Shown: positions 27,118-36,202, counted from the stretch's first letter. The stretch is 45,620 nucleotides of DNA from Nocardia jejuensis NBRC 103114 (GCF_001613145.1 NZ_BDBU01000058.1:1-45620), one strand, 5' to 3'. Numbers and translations: made by a program. Notes: a model not told the origin generated them from the sequence alone.

Positions 27118-28092
27118 ATGCGCGCGATCGTGGCACGTGAGTTCGGAGCCCGCCCAGAACTGGCCGATATGCCGATCCCCGAGGCGGGACCCGGCACGGT
27201 GCAGATTCAGCTCGAGGCCGCCGGGGTGAACCCGGTCGATCTGCTCGTCGTCAGGGGAATGCTGAAAGACCAACTGCCGCACGACTTTCCGATGATCATC
27301 GGCACCGACGGCGCGGGCACCATCTCGGCGATCGGCCCCGGCGTCGACGATTTCGGATTCGGCGACCGGGTGGTGGGCAAGTTCATGGTCCCGCCGATCG
27401 GACACGGCACCTATGCCGAATACATCGTGGTCCCCGAGGCCACCCTGGCCAAGATCCCGGACGAGGTCACCGCGATCCAGGCGGCCGCGTTGCCCACCGC
27501 CGGCATCACCGCCCTGGATCTGATGAACGCCGCGCGCGTCACCTCCGGGCAGAGGGTGCTGGTCGTCGGCGCGTCCGGCGGCGTCGGTTCCTTCCTGGTG
27601 CAGCTGGCCGCGCTCGCGGGCGCGCACGTGATCGCCACCGCCCGCGCCGACGACACCGATCGGATGATCCGCCTCGGCGCGTCCGAGGTGGTCGACTACG
27701 GCCGGATTCAGGTCACCGACTCCCCCACTCGGCCGGAATCGTCGGAATTGTCGGTAGCTGATTCGGTGCGGACGACGACGCCGGGCGGAATCGACGCCCT
27801 CTTCGATCTGGTCAGTCCGCCGCCGGTGTTCGCCGAGAACGCGACCCTGGTGAAGGACAGCGGAGCCGCGTACTCGACGATCGGCTCGGCCGACGAGGTC
27901 GCGCTGAAATCCCGTCACGTCACCGGCGGCAACTTCCAATCCACCGGTGGCGCAGCCGAATTGCGGCAATTGCTGCGGTACGTCGGCAACGGCGATCTCG
28001 TCGTTCCGGTCGCCGCGACACCGCCGCTGGAGGCGGCGCCGGAGGTGCTCGGCGCACCGGGCGCACGGGGAAAGACGGTCCTGTTCATCTGA
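27118..28092 (+). CDS. Quinone reductase-like MDR oxidoreductase
   Basis: 324 aa. ATG 27118 is preceded by GGAG at 6-7 nt; ATG 27106 is four codons upstream. A GroES-like N-terminal half is followed by a Rossmann domain with VVGASGGVGSFLVQLA. There are no Cys residues for catalytic or structural zinc, so it belongs to the zinc-independent QOR-type branch, which reduces quinones or enones with NADPH. A ~25-residue Thr/Ser-rich insertion lies after the Rossmann beta-alpha unit (near VTDSPTRPESSE). Divergent from clpB across 291 bp; a link to stress response is only positional. Confidence 0.85.
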   Translation: MRAIVAREFGARPELADMPIPEAGPGTVQIQLEAAGVNPVDLLVVRGMLKDQLPHDFPMIIGTDGAGTISAIGPGVDDFGFGDRVVGKFMVPPIGHGTYAEYIVVPEATLAKIPDEVTAIQAAALPTAGITALDLMNAARVTSGQRVLVVGASGGVGSFLVQLAALAGAHVIATARADDTDRMIRLGASEVVDYGRIQVTDSPTRPESSELSVADSVRTTTPGGIDALFDLVSPPPVFAENATLVKDSGAAYSTIGSADEVALKSRHVTGGNFQSTGGAAELRQLLRYVGNGDLVVPVAATPPLEAAPEVLGAPGARGKTVLFI

Positions 28093-28240
28093 ACCACGGG
28101 TTACACAAATCGTTCGCCCTGGGCTATATCCGTGCGACCACCGTTTTTTGAGGGATACTTGACCGGGAGAACGGCCCGGAACCAGGCCGATCGCGGTTGG
28201 AGACAACCCGGGTAGCACCAAAGGAAGGAAGCTCGACGTC

Positions 28241-29401
28241 GTGGATGCGCGTTCGGCAGCGCTGGTCCGCGCAAACTTTCGGACTGTCGTCGAGGCCCCG
28301 CACGGGCCCGAACGATTGATCAGCGCGTTCTACGGTCACCTCTTCGCGGAGATACCCGCCCTGCGGGAATTGTTCCCCTCCGCCATGGACATGCAGCCCA
28401 AGCGGCTCATGACCGCCATCCAGTTCGTACTGGACAATCTGGAGGACTGGGATCGCGCGCAGCGCTTCCTGGAACAGTTGGCGCGCGATCACCGTAAGTA
28501 CGGCGTGGAAGCGGCCCACTACGACATGGCCGGACGGGCCCTGTTGTCGGCGTTCCGCAGTTACAACGGGTCCGGACAATGGGACCGGGCGCTGGAGGCG
28601 GGATGGGCGGACATCACCATCCTGATCTCGGCGTCCATGGCCATCGGTGCGAACTCCGACAAATCGCAACCCTATTGGGAGGCGACGGTCGTCGGGCATC
28701 GGCGCGTGGTGGACGATCTGGCCATCGTGCGCCTGCAGACCGATGCCCCGATCCCGTATCAGGCCGGGCAGTACGTGCCGATCGCGATTCCGCAGCGGCC
28801 GAAGATGTGGCGGTACCTGTCCCCCGCCATCCCGACCAATCCCTACGGCGAGATCGAGTTCCACGTCCGCAAGGTGCGCACCGGCTGGGTGAGCCCGGCC
28901 ATCGTGAACGAGACCCAGGTCGGGGACCGCTGGATGATCGCGGCCCCGCTGGGCGGTCTGCACGTGGATCTGAGCAGCCGCCGCGATGTGCTCATGATCA
29001 GCTCCGGCACCGGTATCGCCCCGATGCGCGCGCAGCTGATCGAGATGGGCCGGCGCGGCATCAACCCGCGCGTACACCTGTTCATGGGCGGTCGCTACCC
29101 GTGTGATCTGTACGACGTGGAGAACATGTGGCAGCTCTCGCAGAGCAATCCGTGGCTGACCGTCGTCCCGGTGTGCGAGAACGAGACCAACCCGTGGTGG
29201 CATCCCTATCCGCCCGCCGAGACGCCGTACGGCATGCACCGGCGGCTGATCGGCAACCTCGGCGCGGTGGTGGCCAGCTTCGGGTCGTGGCAGGACCGCC
29301 AGATCCAGATCGCCGGATCGGCGCGCATGATCGCGGACACCAAGCGCGCGCTGCTCGCGGTCGGCACCCCGGAATCGGTGATCGCCTGCGATCCGGTGTG
29401 A
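28241..29401 (+). CDS. Flavohaemoglobin-like protein (globin plus reductase), copy A
   Basis: 386 aa from GTG 28241, preceded by AAGGAAGGAAG. The globin domain (~1-135) has B10 Tyr31, CD1 Phe45, E7-region Gln52 and proximal His84 in RDHRKYG. The FAD-binding domain follows (~148-245; MWRYLSPAIP in place of the usual RxYS motif), then the NAD-binding domain (GTGIAPMR, MGGRYPCDLYD, AGSARM). It fits the type II flavohaemoglobins typified by M. tuberculosis Rv0385, which lies next to clpB; that group differs from classical NO dioxygenases and has been linked to D-lactate oxidation. Haem binding and the reaction here are inferred. Confidence 0.9.
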   Translation: MDARSAALVRANFRTVVEAPHGPERLISAFYGHLFAEIPALRELFPSAMDMQPKRLMTAIQFVLDNLEDWDRAQRFLEQLARDHRKYGVEAAHYDMAGRALLSAFRSYNGSGQWDRALEAGWADITILISASMAIGANSDKSQPYWEATVVGHRRVVDDLAIVRLQTDAPIPYQAGQYVPIAIPQRPKMWRYLSPAIPTNPYGEIEFHVRKVRTGWVSPAIVNETQVGDRWMIAAPLGGLHVDLSSRRDVLMISSGTGIAPMRAQLIEMGRRGINPRVHLFMGGRYPCDLYDVENMWQLSQSNPWLTVVPVCENETNPWWHPYPPAETPYGMHRRLIGNLGAVVASFGSWQDRQIQIAGSARMIADTKRALLAVGTPESVIACDPV

Positions 29402-29495
29402 GTCACCGCGCGGCGCCCGCGGCGAGAATCGGTGCGGTACCGAGAATCAGTGCAGTAGCAGGCTTTTCGACGTTTTCGACGTACAGGAGTTCGTT

Positions 29496-30281
29496 GTGAC
29501 CCTCGACCCCGACGAGACCGGCCCGATCTCACTCGGTGAGGCGAAGGAGTGGACGGCGACGGTGGTGGGCGCGCACCGGTTGCGCGAGGACCTCACCGTC
29601 ATCCGCCTGATCGGCGAGTTCGTGCCGTTCGCCCCGGGTCAGTCAGTGGAGATTCGCACGCCGCAGCATCCGAACATGGTGCGCCGCTTGTATCCGGCGC
29701 TGCCGCCGTCATTGGACGGCAAGCTCGAATTCCACGTGCGCACGGTGCCCGGCGGCTGGTGCAGCGGCTCGCTGGTGTCGGACACCCGCAACGGCGACGA
29801 GTGGCGGATCAGCGCCCCCGCGGGCTGGCTGGCGGTGGATCCGGACGCCACCGACGTGGTGATGATCGCCGACGGCGTCGGCCTCGCTCCCCTGCGTTCC
29901 CTGCTGCTGGACCTGGCGCGCCGCGAAAACCCGCCCGCCACACATCTTTTCGTCGGCGGACGCTACCCGCGCGACCTCTACGCCTCGGACATGCTCTACC
30001 TGCTCACCGGCGAACTCCCCTGGCTCACGGTGATTCCCGTCGTCCAGGACGAGCAGGACCCGGACATGACAGACCGCTGGTACGAGGCCTGCCGCGTCGA
30101 CATCGGCTTCCACCCGGAGGAGATGGTCCCCGGCTCCCTCGCCGATGTCGTCGGCCGCTTCGCGCCCCTGGACCACCACCACATCCTGGTGGCGGGCCGG
30201 GCGGCGGTGGTCGAATCCACCGTGTCGCGCCTGATCGAGACCGGCACCCACCCCGACGCCATCCGCTACGAGGGCTTCTGA
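29496..30281 (+). CDS. Reductase-only relative of flavohaemoglobin, with altered cofactor motifs
   Basis: 261 aa from GTG 29496, preceded by AGGAG at 6-7 nt. It aligns with the FAD and NAD domains of the neighbouring flavohaemoglobins but has no globin. Key motifs have drifted: RRLYPALPP where the neighbours have RYLSPAIP (the Ser is replaced), GVGLAPLR where they have GTGIAP(M/L)R, and AGRAAV where they have GSARM/GSPSM. GGRYPRDLYA is retained. It lies 94 bp downstream of copy A on the same strand and may be a partner reductase, an enzyme with another cofactor preference, or a decaying duplicate. Confidence 0.85.
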   Translation: MTLDPDETGPISLGEAKEWTATVVGAHRLREDLTVIRLIGEFVPFAPGQSVEIRTPQHPNMVRRLYPALPPSLDGKLEFHVRTVPGGWCSGSLVSDTRNGDEWRISAPAGWLAVDPDATDVVMIADGVGLAPLRSLLLDLARRENPPATHLFVGGRYPRDLYASDMLYLLTGELPWLTVIPVVQDEQDPDMTDRWYEACRVDIGFHPEEMVPGSLADVVGRFAPLDHHHILVAGRAAVVESTVSRLIETGTHPDAIRYEGF

Positions 30282-30326
30282 CCCCCGGGCGGATTCCGCC
30301 GCCCCGTGGAACAGCCGATTCCGCCC

Positions 30327-31499
30327 CTAGAACAACGGGTCGTGGCGGATGTTCTTGGTGGGGGTTCCGGCGGCCATGAGGCGGAACTTGGTGGTCTGCA
30401 CCATGCTCGGGGACCCGACGATCTGGACGTCGCGGTCGTCCCAGGAGCCGTACGCGGCGACGATCTTGCCGATCTGACCGATCTCGCGCGGCTGCAGGCC
30501 CGGCAGATCCCTTGCGTCGTCACCGGTTTCGCCGAAGTGCCACCACGGGTTCTCGTCGCTCTCGGTGACCGGGATGACGGTGAGCCACTTGTTGGCGATG
30601 GCGAGCTGGCTCAGCACCTCGAGGTCGTAGAGGTCGCAGGGGTAGTGACCGCCGACGAAGAGATCGACCTTGGGATTGGACCGCCGCTGGGTCATGGCCA
30701 TGATCTGGGCGCGCAGCGGCGCGATACCGGTGCCGCAGCCGATCATGAGCAGCTTGCGGCGGGTATTGCGCGGGACGCCGAGGCCGCCGAGCGGTGACCC
30801 GATCAGCCACTGCTCCCCGACCTTGGTGTGCCCCACCATGGCCGGGCTGACCCAGCCGCCGGTGACGCCGCGAATGTGGAACTCGATCTCGCCGGTGGCG
30901 TTGGCCGGGATGGCCGGGGACAGATACCGCCACATGCGCGGCCGCGAGGGCACCTGCACGCTCATGTACTGCCCGGCCGCGTACTGCATGGGCTGATCCA
31001 GCTTGAGCCGCACGATGGCGAGATTGCGCAGCACCTCGCGGTGTTCGATGACGGTGCCCGTCCAGACCGGCGGGGTGCTCTCCTGGTCGGCGGCGGCCAT
31101 CATGGTGCCGGCGATCAGACCCAGGCCCTCGTCCCAGGCGCGGTCGACCTCGTCGCTCCAGAGCTCGGTGCCCGCGTAGGACTGCATGGCGGTCTTCAGC
31201 GATTTGCCCACGGCCGCATAGTGATCGGCGACCACACCGTATTTGCGGTGGTCACGCCCGAGCTGGGCGAGGAAGGGCAACAGCTTGTCCGGCTCCTCGA
31301 GCCGGTCCACCACATACGCGATCGCCTTCACCAGGCGATCGCGCTGAGCGTCCAGCGCGGCCGGAAAGAAGTCCCGCACTTGCGGATACTCCGTGAAAAG
31401 CACTGCATAGAAGGATCGGGCGAGTTTCTCGGGGCCACCATCCTCCGCAGCTACCGCCTTGAACGTCGTTCTAATCAATGCGACGGTCCGCGAATCCAT
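30327..31499 (-). CDS. Flavohaemoglobin-like protein (globin plus reductase), copy B
   Basis: 390 aa from ATG 31499; GGGG lies about 11 nt upstream and a GTG at 31508 is an alternative. Globin residues match copy A position by position (Tyr31, Phe45, Gln52, His84 in RDHRKYG). The FAD domain has WRYLSPAIP; the NAD domain has CGTGIAPLR, GGHYPCDLYD and VGSPSM, closer to the canonical pattern than copy A. It is convergent with the reductase-only gene (45 bp between stops). The upstream 590 bp is unusually AT-rich, with inverted repeats, and may carry its control sites. Confidence 0.9.
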   Translation of the reverse strand: MDSRTVALIRTTFKAVAAEDGGPEKLARSFYAVLFTEYPQVRDFFPAALDAQRDRLVKAIAYVVDRLEEPDKLLPFLAQLGRDHRKYGVVADHYAAVGKSLKTAMQSYAGTELWSDEVDRAWDEGLGLIAGTMMAAADQESTPPVWTGTVIEHREVLRNLAIVRLKLDQPMQYAAGQYMSVQVPSRPRMWRYLSPAIPANATGEIEFHIRGVTGGWVSPAMVGHTKVGEQWLIGSPLGGLGVPRNTRRKLLMIGCGTGIAPLRAQIMAMTQRRSNPKVDLFVGGHYPCDLYDLEVLSQLAIANKWLTVIPVTESDENPWWHFGETGDDARDLPGLQPREIGQIGKIVAAYGSWDDRDVQIVGSPSMVQTTKFRLMAAGTPTKNIRHDPLF

Positions 31500-31721
31500 T
31501 TGTGTCACAACCCCATTTCGCACTCGAACACGGGCGGGGCCGGCGAGTGCAGTGCTGCGGGACACTCGACAGCAGCCGTTGCTGAGCAAGTGTAGGGCAG
31601 GTTTGCCAGCAACGGAACGGGACGTTTCAACAACGCACCTCTAATTCCTCGAAAACCAGGAATTCGCAGGTCAATTCATCAGAAAACATACCGTTCACCT
31701 GCAACACGCCGCACGACACGG

Positions 31722-31771
31722 GTTGCTAGGCAACGATATTGCATGCTTCGTTTTGCGGGACTCAGCAAAAC
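31722..31771. promoter_or_regulatory. Two inverted repeats, possible operators for flavohaemoglobin copy B
   Basis: GTTGC-TAG-GCAAC at 31722-31734 and GTTTTGC-N8-GCAAAAC at 31750-31771, both perfect, 220-270 bp upstream of copy B. The cognate regulator is unknown. Confidence 0.35.
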
Positions 31772-32031
31772 AGCGACCATGCCGCAACCACGGTGGCGTT
31801 TCAAATGCGCTGCGACATACGGACAAAACTCGCTTCGGTGCGAATTCTCCAACCGGGCGGTCTGTATCTAATTGCCAACACTAATACAGCTTCCGGAACT
31901 CCGCGCCTCCGAAATCAGCGCATCACATAACCCGCAACAATCCGGCTACACGGTCGCGGCGAACCGTCGTTTCGGCCGGGCCGAATTCCCGGGTCGGCGC
32001 GCGCCGAACTCCTCCGGCCGCACACGTAGTA

Positions 32032-32061
32032 AAGGGGCGCTCCGGAATCGGAGCGCCCCTT
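32032..32061 (-). terminator. Terminator of the dnaK-grpE-dnaJ-hspR operon
   Basis: A 13-bp perfect stem (AAGGGGCGCTCCG / CGGAGCGCCCCTT) with a GAAT loop, 28 bp past the hspR stop. Confidence 0.82.
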
Positions 32062-32088
32062 CACCCACTGCGTGGAGTCGTCTGTCGG

Positions 32089-32499
32089 CTATTGCTGCGG
32101 ACGATGCCGATTCCTCGGCTGCCACACCACCAGCGCGGTGCTGCGTTGCGGCGGGGACAGTTCCGCGCGGTAGCCCGCACGCAATCTCTCCACCTCCGAG
32201 GCCAGCTCGCCCACGCGCTGCTGCAGCTCCTCGACCTGGTTGGTGAGTTCGATGATCCGCTTGACGCCGGCCAGGTTCACGCCTTCGTCCTGGGACAGGC
32301 GCTGCACCTCGCGCAGCAGCTCCACGTCCCGGTTCGAATAGCGCCGTCCGCCGCCCGACGTGCGTTGCGGCGACACCAGTCCCAGCCGGTCATAGGTGCG
32401 CAGCGTCTGGGCGTGCATGCCCGCCAGCTGTGCCGCCACCGAGATGAGGAAGTACTGCACCTCGTGTCCCTGGTGGCCCTGGTTCGGATCGGAACTCAT
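32089..32499 (-). CDS. hspR: Heat-shock repressor HspR
   Basis: 136 aa. The ATG at 32499 overlaps the dnaJ stop by one base (TGATG) and is preceded by AGGTG. MerR-type winged helix at ~17-85: YFLISVAAQLAGMHAQTLR, RTYDRLGLVSP and RRYSNRDVELL are typical of HspR. A coiled coil follows (~85-110, EELQQRVGELASEVERLR), then a short tail. HspR binds HAIR boxes with DnaK as corepressor, so the operon is autoregulated. Such boxes are present upstream of dnaK and of clpB in this window. Confidence 0.96.
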   Translation of the reverse strand: MSSDPNQGHQGHEVQYFLISVAAQLAGMHAQTLRTYDRLGLVSPQRTSGGGRRYSNRDVELLREVQRLSQDEGVNLAGVKRIIELTNQVEELQQRVGELASEVERLRAGYRAELSPPQRSTALVVWQPRNRHRPQQ

Positions 32500-33674
32500 C
32501 ACGCACCTGCCCATCCCGCACGTGGATCGAAGCCGCTGGTCTTCTCCGCCTCCGCGTAGCGCCGCAGCGCCTCGGTGGCTTCGTCGTCCAGCTTCTGCGG
32601 TATCGCGACCTTCACGGTGACCAGCAGGTCACCGGCCACGCCGTCACGCTTGGGCACTCCGCGCCCGCGCACTCTCAGGGTACGGCCGTCGGCGGTGCCC
32701 GGGGGCACCTTGACTCCGACGCGACCCTCGAGGGTGGGCACGGAAACCGTTGTGCCCAGGACCAGTTCGGCGTAGCTGACCGGCAGCACCAGGGTCAGGT
32801 CGTCGCCGTTGCGGCCGAAGACCTTGTCCTGGCTGACGTGCACGGTCACGAACAGATCGCCGGGAGGCGCACCGCGCAGGCCCGCCTCACCTTGACCGGC
32901 GAGCCGGATGCGCTGCCCGTCCCGCACACCCGGAGGGATCCGCACCGTGATGGTGCGAGTCCGGTTCTGGATGCCCGAGCCGCGGCAGTCGACGCACGGA
33001 TCGTCGATGATCGATCCGGTGCCCCGGCAGTCCTCACACGGCTCGCTGAATCCGAACGCACCCTGGTTCCGGCTGATGACGCCGGATCCGTTGCAGTGCG
33101 GGCAGACTCGCGGGCTGGTGCCCGGCTTGGCACCGCTGCCGTGGCAGGTGGTGCAGGCCGCCGGACTGGTCATGCGCAGCGGAACGGTGACGCCCTGGGC
33201 CGCCTCGCGGAAGCCGAGGGTCGTCTCGGTCTCCACATCGCTGCCGCGCCGCGGCCGCGAGGAGGTCCGAGCACCGCTGCGGTTGAACAGGCCGCCCAGC
33301 AGGTCGCCGAGGCCACCGTCCGCGGCGGTCGCCTGACCGCCGCCGAAGATGTCACCCAGGTTGAAGTCGTTGGTGAACCCGCCCTGCTGACCGGCGTAGC
33401 CGCCGCCCGGCGAGAAGCCGCCGCGGCCGAAACCGCCGTTGGCGAACAACCGTCGCGCTTCGTCGTACTCCTTGCGCTTCTCCGGATCCGACAGCACGGC
33501 TTGCGCCTCGCTGACGGCCTTGAACCGCTCCTCGGCCTTGCTGTCCCCGGGGTTCTTGTCCGGGTGCAGGTCACGGGCCAGTTTGCGATAGGCCTTCTTG
33601 ACCTCGTCCTGGGTGGCGCTGGAGGAAATACCCAGCTCCTTGTAGAAGTCCTTCTCGAGCCACTCCCGATTCAC
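32499..33674 (-). CDS. dnaJ: Chaperone DnaJ
   Basis: 391 aa. GTG 33674 follows GGAGGAG at a good spacing. J domain (~9-75) with the HPD motif that stimulates DnaK ATPase; Gly/Phe-rich linker (~78-130, partly FGRGGFSPGGG); four CxxCxGxG zinc-binding repeats (CTTCHGSG, CPHCNGSG, CEDCRGTG, CVDCRGSG); C-terminal substrate-binding domains. It is the counterpart of mycobacterial DnaJ1, cotranscribed with dnaK and grpE. The last codons overlap hspR. Confidence 0.97.
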   Translation of the reverse strand: MNREWLEKDFYKELGISSSATQDEVKKAYRKLARDLHPDKNPGDSKAEERFKAVSEAQAVLSDPEKRKEYDEARRLFANGGFGRGGFSPGGGYAGQQGGFTNDFNLGDIFGGGQATAADGGLGDLLGGLFNRSGARTSSRPRRGSDVETETTLGFREAAQGVTVPLRMTSPAACTTCHGSGAKPGTSPRVCPHCNGSGVISRNQGAFGFSEPCEDCRGTGSIIDDPCVDCRGSGIQNRTRTITVRIPPGVRDGQRIRLAGQGEAGLRGAPPGDLFVTVHVSQDKVFGRNGDDLTLVLPVSYAELVLGTTVSVPTLEGRVGVKVPPGTADGRTLRVRGRGVPKRDGVAGDLLVTVKVAIPQKLDDEATEALRRYAEAEKTSGFDPRAGWAGA

Positions 33675-33737
33675 CGGGCATCTCCTCCTTTCGTGCTCCG
33701 CGGCGCCGTCGTCCCGCTGGGGGTCGGCGGCAGGGTA

Positions 33738-34367
33738 TTACTCGGTACCAGCGGCATCTGGGCCGGCGTTCGTCGGATCCGGTTGTGCGGCAGCGCCGTT
33801 CCCCAGATCTGCTGCCGCGTCGGTGACGCCCACCAGTGCGTGACGCAGCACGCGCTCACCGAATCGGTAGCCCTTGCGCATCACCATGCCGATGACCGGA
33901 TCGTGTCCACTGCCCTCGTGCTGCACGGCCTCGTGCAGGGTCGGGTCGAAAGGATCACCCTCCGAACCGAATTCCACGAGTCCCTGCTTCTCCAGGGCGG
34001 TGACCAGCTTGTCCGCGACGCCCTTGAGGGGTCCGGCCTCGAGGTCACCGTGCGCACGGGCGCGGTCGAGATCGTCGAGCACGGGCAGCAATTCACCGAC
34101 GACCAGTGCCTTGGCGTTGTCGATGGTGGCCTTGCGGTCACGCTCCACGCGGCGGCGGTAGTTGGCGTATTCGGCAGTCAGCCGCTGCAAGTCGGCTGTG
34201 CGCTCGGCCAATTCGGCCCCGATGGTGTCGGCGAGAGCGTCCTCGCCCGCCTCCGGGGAACCGTCCGGCCGAGCGGCCGCGGCGTCGTCCGCCGCGGCCT
34301 CCCGGAATCCACCCTCGAACTCCGCCGGATCGATGACCGGTTCTTGTTCTGAGTTGTGGTTGGTCAC
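33738..34367 (-). CDS. grpE: Nucleotide exchange factor GrpE
   Basis: 209 aa. The GTG start overlaps the dnaK stop by 4 bp (GTGA), so translation is coupled. An acidic disordered N terminus (~1-50) precedes the dimerising long helix (LQRLTAEYANYRRRVERDR) and a C-terminal beta domain (EGDPFDPTLHEAV, VIGMVMRKGYRFGERVLR). It releases ADP from DnaK. An Ala/Asp/Pro-rich tail of ~25 residues follows the conserved domain. Confidence 0.97.
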   Translation of the reverse strand: MTNHNSEQEPVIDPAEFEGGFREAAADDAAAARPDGSPEAGEDALADTIGAELAERTADLQRLTAEYANYRRRVERDRKATIDNAKALVVGELLPVLDDLDRARAHGDLEAGPLKGVADKLVTALEKQGLVEFGSEGDPFDPTLHEAVQHEGSGHDPVIGMVMRKGYRFGERVLRHALVGVTDAAADLGNGAAAQPDPTNAGPDAAGTE

Positions 34368-36202
34368 TTCTTCTCCGGCTCCTCGACGACCTCGGCGTCG
34401 ACGACGGTGTCATCGGCGTCGGTCGCGCTCGCACCGTTGGCGGAGCCGGCCGACTCGGCCGCCGACGCGTCGTAGATGGCCTGACCCAGCGCCTGCGACT
34501 CGGTGGCGAGCTTCTCCACCGCGGTCTTGATGACCGCGATATCGGTGCCCTCGAGAGCCTCGTTGGCCTCGGTGATGGCCGCTTCGACCTTCTCCTTGAT
34601 GTCGGCCGGGACCTTGTCCTCGTTGTCCTTGATGAACTTCTCGGTCTGGTGCACCAGCGACTCGGCCTGGTTGCGGGTCTCGGCCTCCTCGCGACGGGCC
34701 TTGTCCTCCGAAGCGTGCGCCTCGGCGTCCTTGACCATGCGATCGATCTCCTCCTTGGACAGGCCGGAGCCGTCCTGGATCTTGATCGTGTTCTCCTTGC
34801 CGGTGCCCTTGTCCTTCGCGGTCACGTGCACGATGCCGTTGGCATCGATGTCGAAGGTGACCTCGATCTGCGGCACGCCGCGCGGGGCCGGCGGGATGCC
34901 GGTCAGCTCGAAGGATCCGAGCAGCTTGTTGTGCGAGGCGATTTCGCGCTCGCCCTGGAAGACCTGGATCTGCACGGACGGCTGGTTGTCATCCGCGGTG
35001 GTGAAGGTCTCCGAGCGCTTGGTCGGAATGGTGGTGTTGCGCTCGATGAGCTTGGTCATCACGCCGCCCTTGGTCTCGATACCCAGCGACAGCGGGGTGA
35101 CATCGAGCAGCAGGACGTCCTTGACCTCGCCCTTGAGCACACCGGCCTGCAGGGCGGCGCCGACGGCGACGACCTCGTCCGGGTTCACGCCCTTGTTGGG
35201 CTCACGGCCACCGGTCAGTTCCTTGACCAGGTCCGAGACGGCGGGCATACGGGTCGAACCACCAACGAGGACAACATGATCGATGTCGCCGACGGCGATG
35301 CCCGCGTCCTTGATGACGGACTGGAAGGGCTTGCGGGTGCGATCCAGCAGATCGGAGGTGATCTTCTGGAACTCCGAGCGGGTCAGCTGCTCGTCCAGGA
35401 AGAGCGGGTTCTTGTCCGCGTCGACCGTGATGTACGGCAGGTTGATCGAGGTGCTCTGCGAGGAGGACAGTTCGATCTTGGCCTTCTCGGCGGCCTCGCG
35501 CAGACGCTGCAGGGCCATCTTGTCCTTGGTCAGGTCGATGCCCGCGGACGCCTTGAACTTGTCGACCAGCCAGGACACGATGCGCTCGTCCCAGTCGTCG
35601 CCACCGAGGTGGTTGTCACCGGAGGTCGCGCGGACCTCGACGACGCCCTCGCCGATCTCCAGCAGGGACACGTCGAAGGTGCCGCCACCGAGGTCGAAGA
35701 CCAGGATGGTCTGTTCCTTGTCGCCCTTGTCCAGGCCGTAGGCCAGCGCGGCCGCGGTGGGCTCGTTGACGATGCGGAGCACATTGAGGCCCGCGATCTG
35801 TCCGGCTTCCTTGGTGGCCTGGCGCTGCGCGTCCTCGAAGTAGGCGGGGACGGTGATCACCGCGTCGGTGATCTCTTCGCCCAGGTAGGCCTCGGCGTCG
35901 CGCTTCAGCTTCATCAGCGTGCGCGCGGAGATCTCCTGCGGGGTGTAGTTCTTGCCGTCGATCTCGACGGACCAGTCCTCACCCATGTGGCGCTTGACCG
36001 ACCGGATGGTGCGGTCGACGTTGGTGACGGCCTGGTTCTTGGCGGGCTGGCCGACCAGCACCTCACCGTTCTTCGCGAATGCGACGACAGAGGGCGTAGT
36101 GCGCGATCCCTCCGAGTTGGCCACGACTACCGGCTCGCCGCCTTCGAGAACGGCGATGACCGAGTTCGTGGTCCCGAGGTCGATACCGACCGCACGAGCC
36201 AT
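34364..36202 (-). CDS. dnaK: Molecular chaperone DnaK (Hsp70)
   Basis: 612 aa. ATG 36202 follows AGGAGG; earlier in-frame starts have no such site. The N-terminal ATPase domain begins MARAVGIDLGTTNSVIAV, with the phosphate loops VFDLGGGTFDVSLL and VVLVGGSTRMPAV. The substrate-binding domain (~360-500) and the helical lid follow, ending in an Ala/Asp-rich EEPEKK tail. First gene of the dnaK-grpE-dnaJ-hspR operon. A HAIR box lies 158 bp upstream of the start. Confidence 0.98.
   Translation of the reverse strand: MARAVGIDLGTTNSVIAVLEGGEPVVVANSEGSRTTPSVVAFAKNGEVLVGQPAKNQAVTNVDRTIRSVKRHMGEDWSVEIDGKNYTPQEISARTLMKLKRDAEAYLGEEITDAVITVPAYFEDAQRQATKEAGQIAGLNVLRIVNEPTAAALAYGLDKGDKEQTILVFDLGGGTFDVSLLEIGEGVVEVRATSGDNHLGGDDWDERIVSWLVDKFKASAGIDLTKDKMALQRLREAAEKAKIELSSSQSTSINLPYITVDADKNPLFLDEQLTRSEFQKITSDLLDRTRKPFQSVIKDAGIAVGDIDHVVLVGGSTRMPAVSDLVKELTGGREPNKGVNPDEVVAVGAALQAGVLKGEVKDVLLLDVTPLSLGIETKGGVMTKLIERNTTIPTKRSETFTTADDNQPSVQIQVFQGEREIASHNKLLGSFELTGIPPAPRGVPQIEVTFDIDANGIVHVTAKDKGTGKENTIKIQDGSGLSKEEIDRMVKDAEAHASEDKARREEAETRNQAESLVHQTEKFIKDNEDKVPADIKEKVEAAITEANEALEGTDIAVIKTAVEKLATESQALGQAIYDASAAESAGSANGASATDADDTVVDAEVVEEPEKK

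Larger units (their letters stand above)
31500..32088. other. AT-rich intergenic region between hspR and flavohaemoglobin copy B
   Basis: 589 bp without a supported gene; the centre (31620-31900) is clearly less GC-rich than the rest of the window. It contains inverted repeats GTTGC-N3-GCAAC (31722-31734) and GTTTTGC-N8-GCAAAAC (31750-31771), and the dnaK-operon terminator at 32032-32061. A 63-codon frame at 31739-31930 has no ribosome site and non-native codon use. Confidence 0.55.

Noticed and set aside
31826..31838. Extra copy of the 23-bp FabH stop repeat (CTCGCTTCGGT)
   Set aside because: Only an 11-bp match without the rest of the unit; could occur by chance.
31739..31930. 63-codon frame in the AT-rich island
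   Set aside because: No ribosome site, codon use unlike its neighbours, no recognisable domain.
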